NCBI RefSeq assembly: GCF_001816145.1
Contig: NZ_MDZB01000097.1
Span: 1-62,434, forward strand
Reading direction: 5' to 3'
Origin: Hymenobacter lapidarius
GTDB lineage: Bacteria > Bacteroidota > Bacteroidia > Cytophagales > Hymenobacteraceae
Length of the DNA stretch: 62,434 bases
Under the pieces are notes generated by a model that was not told the DNA's origin, ran no database searches, and saw only the letters and a list, made by a program, of their open reading frames with translations. This document shows positions 8,930-16,618 of this stretch, in pieces. Numbering within the stretch: position 1 is the first letter of the stretch; each line of letters starts with the position of its first letter. The position numbers were made by a program, and so were the translations under genes.

Positions 8930-11900
8930 ATGGACAAGTGGTTTCGATTTCTGGGAGTGCGGCCGCGGGAAACCAAAACGGTCTGGCTGTTTTTCGTGCA
9001 CCACTTTCTGCTGGGCATTGGCACCATGCTCGTGTACGTGGCCGCCCACGTGCTGCTGCTGGCCGAAAAACCCCAGCGCAACCTGCCGCTGGCCTACTGC
9101 ATCAGCGCGCTGGCCATGCTGGCCGTGGGCCGGGCCTACGCTCACTGCCAGCACCGCCTCCTGCTGCGCAAACTGGCTACGCGGGCGCTGCTGGTGGCTG
9201 CGGTGGTGGCTGCGGTGCTGGGTTTGCTGCTGCTCCGGGCGCCTTCGGTGGCCAGCGCCGTGGCCATCATGACGGGCTACCGCCTCATTTACCTGCTTAC
9301 CAACCTTGAGTTTTGGGGTATGTCGGCGGTGGTGTTCAACGTGCGGCAAGGGCGCCGGCTGTTCAGCATCATTGGCGCCGGCGACATGCCGGCCAAGGCC
9401 CTGGGCGCTGTAATTGCCGTGTTTGTGCACGCCAACAGCGCCCTGGTGATGCTGCTGCTCACGGCGACCGTGGCCTACGGGCTGGCGTTGCTGGTGCAGC
9501 GGCTCACTTTCCGGGCGCAACGGGTGGGCGGCCGCCTCCAAACGCGGCTGGTGCAGGCGCCCGTCGGCCAGTTTACTTTTTGGCACAGCCTGCTGGGTAG
9601 TAGCCCGTTGGTGCGCAGCATGGGCCTGAGCATCATGGCCATAGCCACGGTGGCGGTAGGGGTAGAGTACCTGTTTTTTATGCAGGTGAAGTATAAATTG
9701 CAGGAACAAGCCACCATGCTGGAGTATGTGGGTGGGCTTTTGGCAATCACCTATTTGCTGGCCATGGTCTTTAAGCTGGGGTTCTCCCGGTACGGGCTCG
9801 ACCGCTTGGGTGTGCACCGGACCCTGGCCGTGCTACCGCTCCTGGCCTTGGGCGGACTGCTGGTTTTTGGCGGGCTGCGCCTGGCGGGCGCCGGCCCGGC
9901 CGTGGTCATGGCTTATTTCGGCGGCTTGGTTTTGGTGCTGGAGGTGCTGCGCCGGGCCGTGTTGGAGCCCCTGTTTCTGGTGTTGTTTCAGCCCATGGCC
10001 ACGCCGGAGCGGCTGCAGGGCTACGCCGTGGTGAAAGGCTTCTACGAGCCGTTGGGCCTGGGCCTGGGCGGGGCCTTGCTGCTGGCGCTGCACCAGGCGC
10101 CCGACCTCAACCAATGGGTGCCGTTTCTGTGGATGGGGGCTTTTTTGATTGGCGCAGCTGTGCTGCTGCAGCGTGCCTACTTTCATTACATCAACGAGTT
10201 GAAGTGTGCGCTGGGGCTGCGGATTGCCCTGGAGCCGTCGCAGGAGGCCACCACTGGCAGGCCGTGCATGGCCCGTGCCAGTCTTTTCCGCACCAACCAC
10301 CGCGAGGCCATTCAGGCCATCGACTACCTGAAAAAAGCCGAATCCACCGCCTTGGTGCACCACGCCGAAGACCTGCTGAAGCACGCCGACAGCCGGGTGC
10401 GCAACCGCGTGCTCAGCCTACTAGGCCACCACGCCGACGTGACGCTCCTGCGGCGCCTGGCCCTGGACGACCCCGACGCCACGGTGCGGGAAATGGCCAG
10501 CCGCCTGGCCTGCCACCACCCCGGACCCGCCGCCGAAGACCTGCTGGCGCACCCGGACCTGGCGGTGCGCCGAGGCGCTATTCGGGGCCGGTTGGAGCTG
10601 GCCCCCGCCCATGCCGGTGCCCTGGCCAGCCTCGCGGCCATTGCCGAGGCCCCCGAAAACGGGGCGCGCCTAGCCGCCCTGAGCCTGCTGGACCTGCTGG
10701 ACCCTGCCAGCCAGGTTACCGTGCTGACGGCCAGTTTTCACAGCGCCGACTGCGCCGTGGTGCACCTGGCCGTGCAGGCCGCCGCCGCTGCCCCCAGCAC
10801 CGGCCTGCTGGCGCTCCTTATGGCGTTGCTACGGGAGAAAGCCACGCAGCAGGCCGCGAGTGCCTGCCTGGCCAAAGCCGGGGAAGCTGCGTTGCCCAGC
10901 CTCAAGGCCGCGCTGGCCCAGGAGCCCGACGGGCGCTATCTGCAGGCCCTGGCCCAGGTGTGCACGCGCCTGGCCACCCCCGCCGCCCGGCAGGTTCTGG
11001 TGGAAGTGGTGCAGGGACCCAGGCTGAGCGCGCGGGCCGCGGCCCTGCGCGCGCTGAGCGGCTACGCCACCCTGTGGGCCGAAAAGCCCATTTTCCAGCG
11101 GCTGGTGGAAGTAGAAATGCGGCTGGCGCAACAGCTGGTGCACGGCATGGCCACCGCCACCACCGAGCTGCGCCAGGCCCTGCACTACGAGCTGCGCAGG
11201 AGCCAGCAGCGCATTTTTGGCTTGCTGATGCAGTTGTATGAGCGCCAACCCATCATGGATGCACAGCGGGGTGTGGCCCATGCCACCGGCGAGCGGCAGG
11301 CCAGCGCGCTGGAAATTCTCGATAGCCTGATACCACGCCCCCTCTACCAGGGCCTGCAGGCCATGCTGGACGTGGGCCGGCTCTCCGAAAAAGTGCAGCG
11401 GTTCGACGACCTACTGGGCCCGATGGTGACCACCGAAGCCATTCAGACCACCATAGTGCGCCGCGGCACAGCCGCGTTTTCGGCCTGGACCGTGGCGGTG
11501 GCTCTGCGGCAGTGGCATCCGCAGCCCGCTACCGTGGCGTGCCTGCAGCCGCACCTGGAAGCCACCAATGCCCTTATTCAGGAGAGTGCCCTGCTGGTGC
11601 TGCGGCAGCTGCCCGTGCAGCGCCCTGCTGCCTACGACTGCCTGCAAGCCCTTCATCCCACCGTAACCGCCTTGCTCATGCCTTCCTCCGTCCCAACTTC
11701 CTCCGTCTCAGCCCGCGAGCGGGTGCTCATGCTCAAAGGCACCACGCTGTTCACCGAAACCTCCGAAAACGTGCTCGGTACCATCGTGCCCATCATGCGG
11801 GAAGTCAGTTTCCAGCCCGAGCAGGAAATCTTTGTGAAGGGAACCCTGGGCACTTCCCTGTTCATCGTGTGCGAGGGGGAGGTGGGCATCTTCGACGGCT

Positions 11901-12145
11901 CGCGGCAGCTCACGTCCTTTCATCGGGGCGACTTTTTCGGGGAGTTGTCCCTGCTTGATGCGGAGGCCCGGTCGGCCACTGCCGTGGCCCTGACCCCGGT
12001 GGTGGCCTTCCGCATCGACCAGGAAGATTTTTACGACGTGATGGAGGAATGCTCCGAAGTGGCCCGTAACATCATGCGGGTGCTCTGCCAGCGCCTGCGC
12101 CGGCAAAACGAGAAAATGCAGCCCGCCGTGTCCGCATCGGCTTAG
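8930..12145 (+). CDS. Large membrane protein: transporter-like domain, HEAT repeats, cNMP-binding domain
   Basis: A 1071-residue three-part protein. Residues 1 to about 420 hold roughly ten to twelve hydrophobic segments resembling the NTT (ATP/ADP translocase)/MFS fold. Residues from about 440 to 900 are helical HEAT-like repeats, such as RVRNRVLSLLGHHADVTLLR. Residues about 930-1060 form a cyclic-nucleotide-binding domain (FVKGTLGTSLFIVCEGEVGI, then FHRGDFFGELSLLDAEARSA); the phosphate-binding cassette GELSLLDAEARSA is intact. A reasonable inference is transport or signalling gated by cAMP/cGMP-like ligands, but neither substrate nor ligand is known. It starts 69 bases after the YitT gene on the same strand. 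Confidence 0.85.
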   Translation: MDKWFRFLGVRPRETKTVWLFFVHHFLLGIGTMLVYVAAHVLLLAEKPQRNLPLAYCISALAMLAVGRAYAHCQHRLLLRKLATRALLVAAVVAAVLGLLLLRAPSVASAVAIMTGYRLIYLLTNLEFWGMSAVVFNVRQGRRLFSIIGAGDMPAKALGAVIAVFVHANSALVMLLLTATVAYGLALLVQRLTFRAQRVGGRLQTRLVQAPVGQFTFWHSLLGSSPLVRSMGLSIMAIATVAVGVEYLFFMQVKYKLQEQATMLEYVGGLLAITYLLAMVFKLGFSRYGLDRLGVHRTLAVLPLLALGGLLVFGGLRLAGAGPAVVMAYFGGLVLVLEVLRRAVLEPLFLVLFQPMATPERLQGYAVVKGFYEPLGLGLGGALLLALHQAPDLNQWVPFLWMGAFLIGAAVLLQRAYFHYINELKCALGLRIALEPSQEATTGRPCMARASLFRTNHREAIQAIDYLKKAESTALVHHAEDLLKHADSRVRNRVLSLLGHHADVTLLRRLALDDPDATVREMASRLACHHPGPAAEDLLAHPDLAVRRGAIRGRLELAPAHAGALASLAAIAEAPENGARLAALSLLDLLDPASQVTVLTASFHSADCAVVHLAVQAAAAAPSTGLLALLMALLREKATQQAASACLAKAGEAALPSLKAALAQEPDGRYLQALAQVCTRLATPAARQVLVEVVQGPRLSARAAALRALSGYATLWAEKPIFQRLVEVEMRLAQQLVHGMATATTELRQALHYELRRSQQRIFGLLMQLYERQPIMDAQRGVAHATGERQASALEILDSLIPRPLYQGLQAMLDVGRLSEKVQRFDDLLGPMVTTEAIQTTIVRRGTAAFSAWTVAVALRQWHPQPATVACLQPHLEATNALIQESALLVLRQLPVQRPAAYDCLQALHPTVTALLMPSSVPTSSVSARERVLMLKGTTLFTETSENVLGTIVPIMREVSFQPEQEIFVKGTLGTSLFIVCEGEVGIFDGSRQLTSFHRGDFFGELSLLDAEARSATAVALTPVVAFRIDQEDFYDVMEECSEVARNIMRVLCQRLRRQNEKMQPAVSASA

Positions 12146-12174
12146 CGGCTGCGGCAGGGCCGGGGCTGTTACAG

Positions 12175-12207
12175 TTTGGGCCGGGCACGGCCCCTCTCCT
12201 TACTTTG
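12175..12207 (+). promoter_or_regulatory. Promoter of the LysR gene
   Basis: TTTG at 12175-12178, a 21-base spacer and TTACTTTG at 12200-12207 match the Bacteroidota pattern TTTG/TAnnTTTG with one mismatch. Only five bases separate the -7 box from the ATG at 12213, so the transcript would be leaderless or nearly so. Confidence 0.55.
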
Positions 12208-12212
12208 CGCCC

Positions 12213-13124
12213 ATGTCCGACTTTCGATTGCAGGTGTTCGCGGCCGTGGCCCGGCACCTGAGCTTGACCAAGGCGGCGCAGGAGCTTTTCATCAGCCAGC
12301 CTGCCGTCACCAAGCACCTCCACGAGCTTGAAAAACAGCACGGACAGCGGCTGCTGGAACGCCGCGGCAACCGCATTGCCCTCACCGAGGCCGGCCGCCT
12401 GCTGCTGGCCCACGCCGGAGCGGTAGCCGCCTCCGCCCAGCAGCTCGACGACCAGCTCCTGGCCCTGCGCGACCCCGACGAGGCCGCCGGCCGCCTGCGC
12501 CTGGGCGCCAGCACCACCCTCAGCCAGTACGTGCTGCCCGGCCTGCTGCCGGCCTTCCAGGCCCGCTACCCCAACGTGCGCCTCACCCTGCTCAACGCCA
12601 ACTCCGAACGCATAGCCGATGCCCTGCTGCGCAACGAACTGGACCTGGGCTTTGTGGAAGGCCGCACCAAAAGCCGCGACCTGCACTACGAACTTCTGCT
12701 GCCCGATGAGCTGGTGGCCGTGCGGCGCGCCCGCCCCCGCGGCATCCCGCCCGCCCCGCTCAGCCTGCCCGAGGCGCTGGCGCATCCGCTGGTGCTGCGG
12801 GAGCGCGGCTCGGGCACGCTGGAGGTGCTGGAATTTGCCTTGCGCGAACTCAAAATCAAGCTCAGTAGCCTGCAGGTGGCGTTTTATTTTGACAACACCG
12901 AAGCCATCAAGGCGTACCTGGAGGCTGCGCCCGGGGCGCTGGGCTTTGTTTCGCGCCGGGCGCTGGCCCGGGAGCTGGCGGCCGGGCTGCTCGAAATAGT
13001 GCCGGTGGAGGGCCTGCACCTGCCCCGGCAGTTCGAGGCCGTGTGGGTGCAGGGGCAGCCGCTGATACGCCCGGCCCAGCGCTTCCTGGCTTTTGCGCAC
13101 ACCCATTTTTACCCTGGCTCATAA
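12213..13124 (+). CDS. LysR-type transcriptional regulator, likely controls the adjacent exporter
   Basis: A 303-residue LysR protein. The N-terminal winged helix-turn-helix (FAAVARHLSLTKAAQELFISQPAVTKHLHELE) is followed by a coiled linker and a periplasmic-binding-like effector domain from about residue 90. The effector domain begins RLRLGASTTLSQYVLPGLLP, as in the CysB/YeiE/CbbR type. The downstream gene is a YeiH-type exporter, and LysR-YeiH pairing is known in enterobacteria (yeiE-yeiH). Two overlapping palindromes at its stop codon are good candidates for its operator. The effector is unknown. Confidence 0.9.
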   Translation: MSDFRLQVFAAVARHLSLTKAAQELFISQPAVTKHLHELEKQHGQRLLERRGNRIALTEAGRLLLAHAGAVAASAQQLDDQLLALRDPDEAAGRLRLGASTTLSQYVLPGLLPAFQARYPNVRLTLLNANSERIADALLRNELDLGFVEGRTKSRDLHYELLLPDELVAVRRARPRGIPPAPLSLPEALAHPLVLRERGSGTLEVLEFALRELKIKLSSLQVAFYFDNTEAIKAYLEAAPGALGFVSRRALARELAAGLLEIVPVEGLHLPRQFEAVWVQGQPLIRPAQRFLAFAHTHFYPGS

Positions 13125-13145
13125 CCTGAGGTTATTTCAAATAAC
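13121..13145. promoter_or_regulatory. Two overlapping palindromes, candidate LysR operator
   Basis: ATAACCTGAGGTTAT (13121-13135) and GTTATTTCAAATAAC (13131-13145) are each perfect dyads around a central base or triplet, and they share the GTTAT at 13131-13135. Each contains the T-N11-A layout used by LysR proteins. They overlap the lysR stop codon and lie about 65 bases before the exporter ATG. Confidence 0.6.
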
Positions 13146-13178
13146 ATTTTGAAACCATCCAGCCGGTAGGCTACCCCG

Positions 13179-13186
13179 TAATTTTG
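13179..13186 (+). promoter_or_regulatory. -7 promoter box of the YeiH-type gene
   Basis: TAATTTTG is a perfect TAnnTTTG box 26 bases before the ATG at 13213. The nearest upstream TTTG is at 13148-13151, a spacer of 27, which is long. An activator bound to the palindromes at 13121-13145 could compensate for the poor -33 element. Confidence 0.5.
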
Positions 13187-13212
13187 CAGCAAGTATTCCC
13201 ACTTTCTGCCCC

Positions 13213-14295
13213 ATGCCTCAGCCCCCGGTAGCCCCCGCCAAGCCCCGCCCCGCACGCCAGGTAGTGCTCGCCGGGGCCGACCGCGACGAAGCGGTAACGG
13301 CTGCGGCCCCGGCAACCGAGGCATTGGGGTTATGGCAGCTGTTTCACACGCGTCGGGTGCTGTGCGGGTATCCCTTTGCCCTGCGGGAAGTGGTATTTGG
13401 GCTGATTGTGATTTTCTGCCTTACACCCTGGGCCTCGCCGCCCGTGGCCCTCGCCCTGGGCCTGCTGCTGGCCCAGACGCTCGGCAACCCCTTCAGTGCC
13501 CAAACCAAGAAGGTGACGGCGAAGCTGCTGCAGTACTCCGTTATCGGGCTGGGCTTTGGCATGAACGCGCACGCCGCCGTGCAGGCCGGACGCGAGGGCC
13601 TGCTGTTCACGGTAGCCTCCATTGCCGGCACGCTGGTGTTGGGCTACCTGGTGGGCCGGTGGCTGGGCCTGGGCCGTCGCGTGGTGCACCTCATTTCGTG
13701 CGGCACCGCCATCTGCGGGGGCAGCGCAATTGCGGCTGTGGGCCCCGTGTTGCGGGCCAAAGACGAGGAGATGTCGGTGGCGCTGGGCACGGTGTTCGTG
13801 CTCAACGCCGTAGCACTCTTTGCTTTTCCTCCCATCGGCCACGCCCTGGCCATGACCCAGAACCAGTTTGGGCTGTGGTGCGCTATCGCCATTCACGACA
13901 CCAGCTCGGTGGTAGGGGCCGCCGCCGCCTACGGCGACCAGGCCCTGCAGGTAGCCACCACCGTGAAGCTGGCCCGGGCCCTCTGGATAATTCCCGTCGC
14001 CATTGGTACGGCCCTCGTTTTCAAGCAGAAGGGGGTTAAAATCAAAATCCCCTACTTTATCCTGGGCTTTGTGGTGGCCATGCTCATCAACACCTTCGTG
14101 CCCGCCGCCCGGCCGCTGGGGCCGCTGATGGTGAGCCTGGCTAAAATAGGCCTCACCTTGACCTTGTTTCTGATAGGAGCGGGGCTGTCGATGCAGGTAG
14201 TAAAGTCGGTGGGCCCGCGGCCCTATCTGTTGGGAACGGTGCTCTGGCTGGTCATTTCAATGGCCTCGCTCTACGTCATTCTGCACACCGTATAA
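13213..14295 (+). CDS. YeiH-type putative sulfate exporter (UPF0324)
   Basis: A 360-residue inner-membrane protein with about ten hydrophobic segments. It shows the family motifs HLISCGTAICGGSAIAA in the middle and IHDTSSVVGAAAAYGD, plus a C-terminal LTLFLIGAGLSM helix. The N-terminal 50 residues are soluble and poorly conserved. Members are annotated as sulfate exporters on limited evidence; the substrate here is not established. The neighbouring LysR gene and the palindromes between them suggest inducer-dependent control. Confidence 0.88.
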   Translation: MPQPPVAPAKPRPARQVVLAGADRDEAVTAAAPATEALGLWQLFHTRRVLCGYPFALREVVFGLIVIFCLTPWASPPVALALGLLLAQTLGNPFSAQTKKVTAKLLQYSVIGLGFGMNAHAAVQAGREGLLFTVASIAGTLVLGYLVGRWLGLGRRVVHLISCGTAICGGSAIAAVGPVLRAKDEEMSVALGTVFVLNAVALFAFPPIGHALAMTQNQFGLWCAIAIHDTSSVVGAAAAYGDQALQVATTVKLARALWIIPVAIGTALVFKQKGVKIKIPYFILGFVVAMLINTFVPAARPLGPLMVSLAKIGLTLTLFLIGAGLSMQVVKSVGPRPYLLGTVLWLVISMASLYVILHTV

Positions 14296-14334
14296 GCCGG
14301 GCTGTCAATAAGTGCTGTATGGCTATTTGTACGA

Positions 14335-14433
14335 GTAGAGACGCAACATTTTGCATCTCCTCGTTGAACGACTTGCATTCGCACCATCTGACGATTCCGT
14401 TCAACGACGAGACGCAAAATGTTGCGTCTCTAC
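14335..14433. repeat. Inverted repeat, 36-base arms, 27-base loop
   Basis: The left arm (14335-14370) and right arm (14398-14433) are reverse complements with two visible mismatches. Each arm contains GTAGAGACGCAACATTTTGC, itself near-palindromic, so alternative hairpins are possible. It lies 39 bases after the YeiH stop with no T-run, so it looks like a mobile or REP-like element rather than a simple terminator. A similar GAGACGCAA palindrome is common in intergenic DNA of cyanobacteria (from memory). Confidence 0.75.
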
Positions 14434-14535
14434 ATCCGTGTAACAATCCGAAAACTTCGCTGGAGACCTCATTACACCGCGCTTCGCCGGGTGTTAATGG
14501 GGTGCCACGTCGCTCGCCGTTGCCAGCAGCTACGG

Positions 14536-15150
14536 CTATGAGGTTGCGGTGGAAGCGCGGCTCCGCCAAGCAGCCAGGTCATCGGCGTTATCCACGTCGG
14601 AGAGCACGGGCAACTGGGCTACTGTCAGGCCGAGCCGGGCCGCATCGGCCAGGGTAGTAGGCAGCACCGCGTCGGTGCTCCACTCTTTATTGCTAAAAAA
14701 ATCCGGGATTAACGTGCGCATGCCCAGCAGGTAATAGCCCCCGTCGCGGGCGGGCCCTACTACTACATCGTGCGTTGCAAGGTGCTGAAAAGCAGCATCC
14801 AGATGCGCGGTGGTCAACTCGGGGCAGTCGGTGCCGATGATGACGGCCGCAGTGGCTCCGCCGCTAAAGGCCCTGGCGAAGGCGTGGTGCATCCGCTCGC
14901 CCAGGTCGCCGGCCGGTTGCGGGTGCTGCTCGTAGCCGGCCCACTTGCTGAAGGCAGAATCGGTGGGGGGCTCGTCGCCGGCCAGCCACAGGGTTTTGGT
15001 CGCGGAAACGCCATCTGCAGCCGTCCGCGTGTGGTGCAGCAGCTCCGTATATATGTGCAGGGCGGCCTCTGGCCCTTCGGTGCGCGCAAGGCGTGTTTTT
15101 ACTTGCCCCAGCGCCGGGTGGCGGGCAAAAATAAGCAGTTGGTGAGCCAT
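14536..15150 (-). CDS. DUF2064 / TIGR04282-type glycosyltransferase
   Basis: A 204-residue soluble GT-A-like protein. The N-terminus LLIFARHPALGQVKTRLA is the family's nucleotide-binding signature. VIIGTDCPELT carries the DxD-like acidic site, and GPARDGGYYLLGMR is the second conserved block. Members are annotated as arsenosugar-biosynthesis glycosyltransferases or as unassigned cofactor-like enzymes; without arsenosugar genes alongside, the substrate is open. It is a single gene, preceded by about 330 bases with no recognised element up to the AraC gene on its right. Confidence 0.85.
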   Translation of the reverse strand: MAHQLLIFARHPALGQVKTRLARTEGPEAALHIYTELLHHTRTAADGVSATKTLWLAGDEPPTDSAFSKWAGYEQHPQPAGDLGERMHHAFARAFSGGATAAVIIGTDCPELTTAHLDAAFQHLATHDVVVGPARDGGYYLLGMRTLIPDFFSNKEWSTDAVLPTTLADAARLGLTVAQLPVLSDVDNADDLAAWRSRASTATS

Positions 15151-15486
15151 GAAGCAGGCAGAAGGTAATATGCCGATTGTGAATGGATGGGCTGCAGCCA
15201 GTTTTGGCTATGCTGAGCAAGCGGGCGGCAGCCAGGCAAAGGAAGCGGGTGCAGCAGCAGAAACAGAAAGCGCTACTAAATGAATAAGCAGAAACCGCTG
15301 CTTGACTGGGGCTGCTACCAGACAGCCCGCCGCCTGCGTAGTTACCGGCTTCTATCTGGTTAGCCCACCCCACATCAATGGGCCTTTTCTGAATATATCG
15401 TTAATCCCGCCGGGGCGTTCATTCATGGTCCGTAGCCTGAGGCAGCGTATGCAATCCAGCGCAATTCACCAACATAATAACGCAGG
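15151..15486. other. Intergenic region, upstream of the DUF2064 gene
   Basis: This holds the promoter region for the minus-strand DUF2064 gene and the sequence beyond the 3' end of the AraC gene. No convincing terminator, repeat or RNA gene was seen. A plus-strand open frame at 15302-15541 has no protein-like character. Confidence 0.35.
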
Positions 15487-16122
15487 TCAAACCAACGAAT
15501 CCAGGCTGCGGCGGGCGGGGGAGGCCGGGCCCAGCTTCTGAAACTCGGTAGGGGTGAGGCCGGTCACCTGCCGGAACTGCCGCGAGAGGTGCGCCGGGCT
15601 GCTGTAGCCCAGCTGCTGCGCCACTTCGGCCATGGGCAGCTCGCCGTAGCCAATCAGCTCCTTGGCCCGCTCCACTTTCTGGCGGATGGTGAATTTCTCA
15701 ATCGTCAGGCGTTCGGAAGCGGAGAACAGGTGGGACAGATAATGATAGTCCTTCTCCAAGTGCTCAACCAGGTAATCGGAGTAGTTGAGCAGGCGCGGGC
15801 CGGGCGGGGGGTAGTGAATCAGGGCCACCAGCAGCGTTTTGATGCGTTCCACGAGCTGGTCGCGCGGGTCTTCCAGCAGCTCGAAGCCGGCAGCCTGCAG
15901 GCGGCTCCGAATGGCGGCCCAGTCGGGGGCCGCGCCGTCGGGCGTCGATACGTCGGCCTCGCCCAGGGCCACGCGGTGCACGTGCAGGCCCTGGGCCGCC
16001 AAGTCTTCGCCCACCACCCGGATGCATTGGGGGCAGACCATGTTCTTAATCAGCAGGCGGTGCCCGCCCGGCGGCGGCAGTACGTGGGCAACGCTGACGT
16101 CGGCTTTCCGGGGATGCGACAT
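15487..16122 (-). CDS. AraC-type regulator with N-terminal HMA-like metal-sensing domain
   Basis: A 211-residue regulator. Residues 20-85 form an HMA-like ferredoxin fold beginning RLLIKNMVCPQCIRVV, with Cys30 and Cys33 as the likely metal ligands. The C-terminal 100 residues are an AraC double helix-turn-helix, ending with the signature QLGYSSPAHLSRQF and TGLTPTEFQKL. The start codon overlaps the stop of the cupredoxin gene by one base (TAATG), so the two are probably translationally coupled. The position after copA and the cupredoxin suggests a copper- or other soft-metal-responsive activator. The fused HMA sensor means the protein can bind metal directly. Confidence 0.88.
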   Translation of the reverse strand: MSHPRKADVSVAHVLPPPGGHRLLIKNMVCPQCIRVVGEDLAAQGLHVHRVALGEADVSTPDGAAPDWAAIRSRLQAAGFELLEDPRDQLVERIKTLLVALIHYPPPGPRLLNYSDYLVEHLEKDYHYLSHLFSASERLTIEKFTIRQKVERAKELIGYGELPMAEVAQQLGYSSPAHLSRQFRQVTGLTPTEFQKLGPASPARRSLDSLV

Positions 16123-16499
16123 TATTTGACCACCAGGCTGCCGCGCAGCATGCCCATGCCGCAGGTGAACGTGAACGTGCCCGCCTTTTCGGGCAGCAGC
16201 TCCACTAGCGTTGTCTTGAAGGCCGGCAGGTCGCGGCGAATGCTGAAATCGGGCATCAGCAACTCTTCCGAACAGCTGTTTTCCTCGTCGCGGTAAAAGC
16301 TCAGCTGCACGGGCTTGCCGCGCTCCACTTCAATAATGTCGGGCGAGTAGCCGCCTTTCACCGTGATGTCCACCTCCTGCACGCCGCTGGATGAGGAAAC
16401 GGCACTGGTCGTCTGGCGGGGCGAGAAGAAGAAGTACCACAGCACGAAGGCAGCCAGGCCCAGGCCGACGATGGTGACGATAATGGCGGTTGTATCCAT
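16122..16499 (-). CDS. Membrane-anchored cupredoxin
   Basis: A 125-residue protein with one N-terminal transmembrane helix (residues 4-25) and a cupredoxin-like beta-sandwich outside the membrane. The C-terminal copper loop reads FTCGMGMLRG, with Cys113, Met115 and Met117 as probable ligands; Cys76 lies in the NSCSEEL loop. It should carry or buffer copper in the periplasm next to CopA. It lies between copA and the HMA-AraC regulator on the same strand. About 105 bases separate it from the copA stop, and that gap holds a 7-base-period inverted repeat. Confidence 0.85.
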   Translation of the reverse strand: MDTTAIIVTIVGLGLAAFVLWYFFFSPRQTTSAVSSSSGVQEVDITVKGGYSPDIIEVERGKPVQLSFYRDEENSCSEELLMPDFSIRRDLPAFKTTLVELLPEKAGTFTFTCGMGMLRGSLVVK

Positions 16500-16506
16500 T
16501 TTACTG

Positions 16507-16618
16507 AATTAAAAATGATGAATTATAAATTAAGAATTAGCCATGCGGCTCCCGAATAAAATGGCGCTGCTGCGGGCAAAACGCGCATTTTTAATTCATC
16601 ATTTTTAATTTTTAATTG
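16507..16618. repeat. 7-base-period inverted repeat between copA and the cupredoxin gene
   Basis: The left arm (16507-16541) is five heptamers beginning AATT or AATG. The right arm (16591-16618) is four heptamers such as TTAATTT. The arms are partly complementary (AATTAAAAATGATGAATTA is found in both, in opposite orientation), and the whole stretch keeps a multiple-of-seven register. The last codons and the stop codon of copA lie inside the right arm. Confidence 0.8.
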
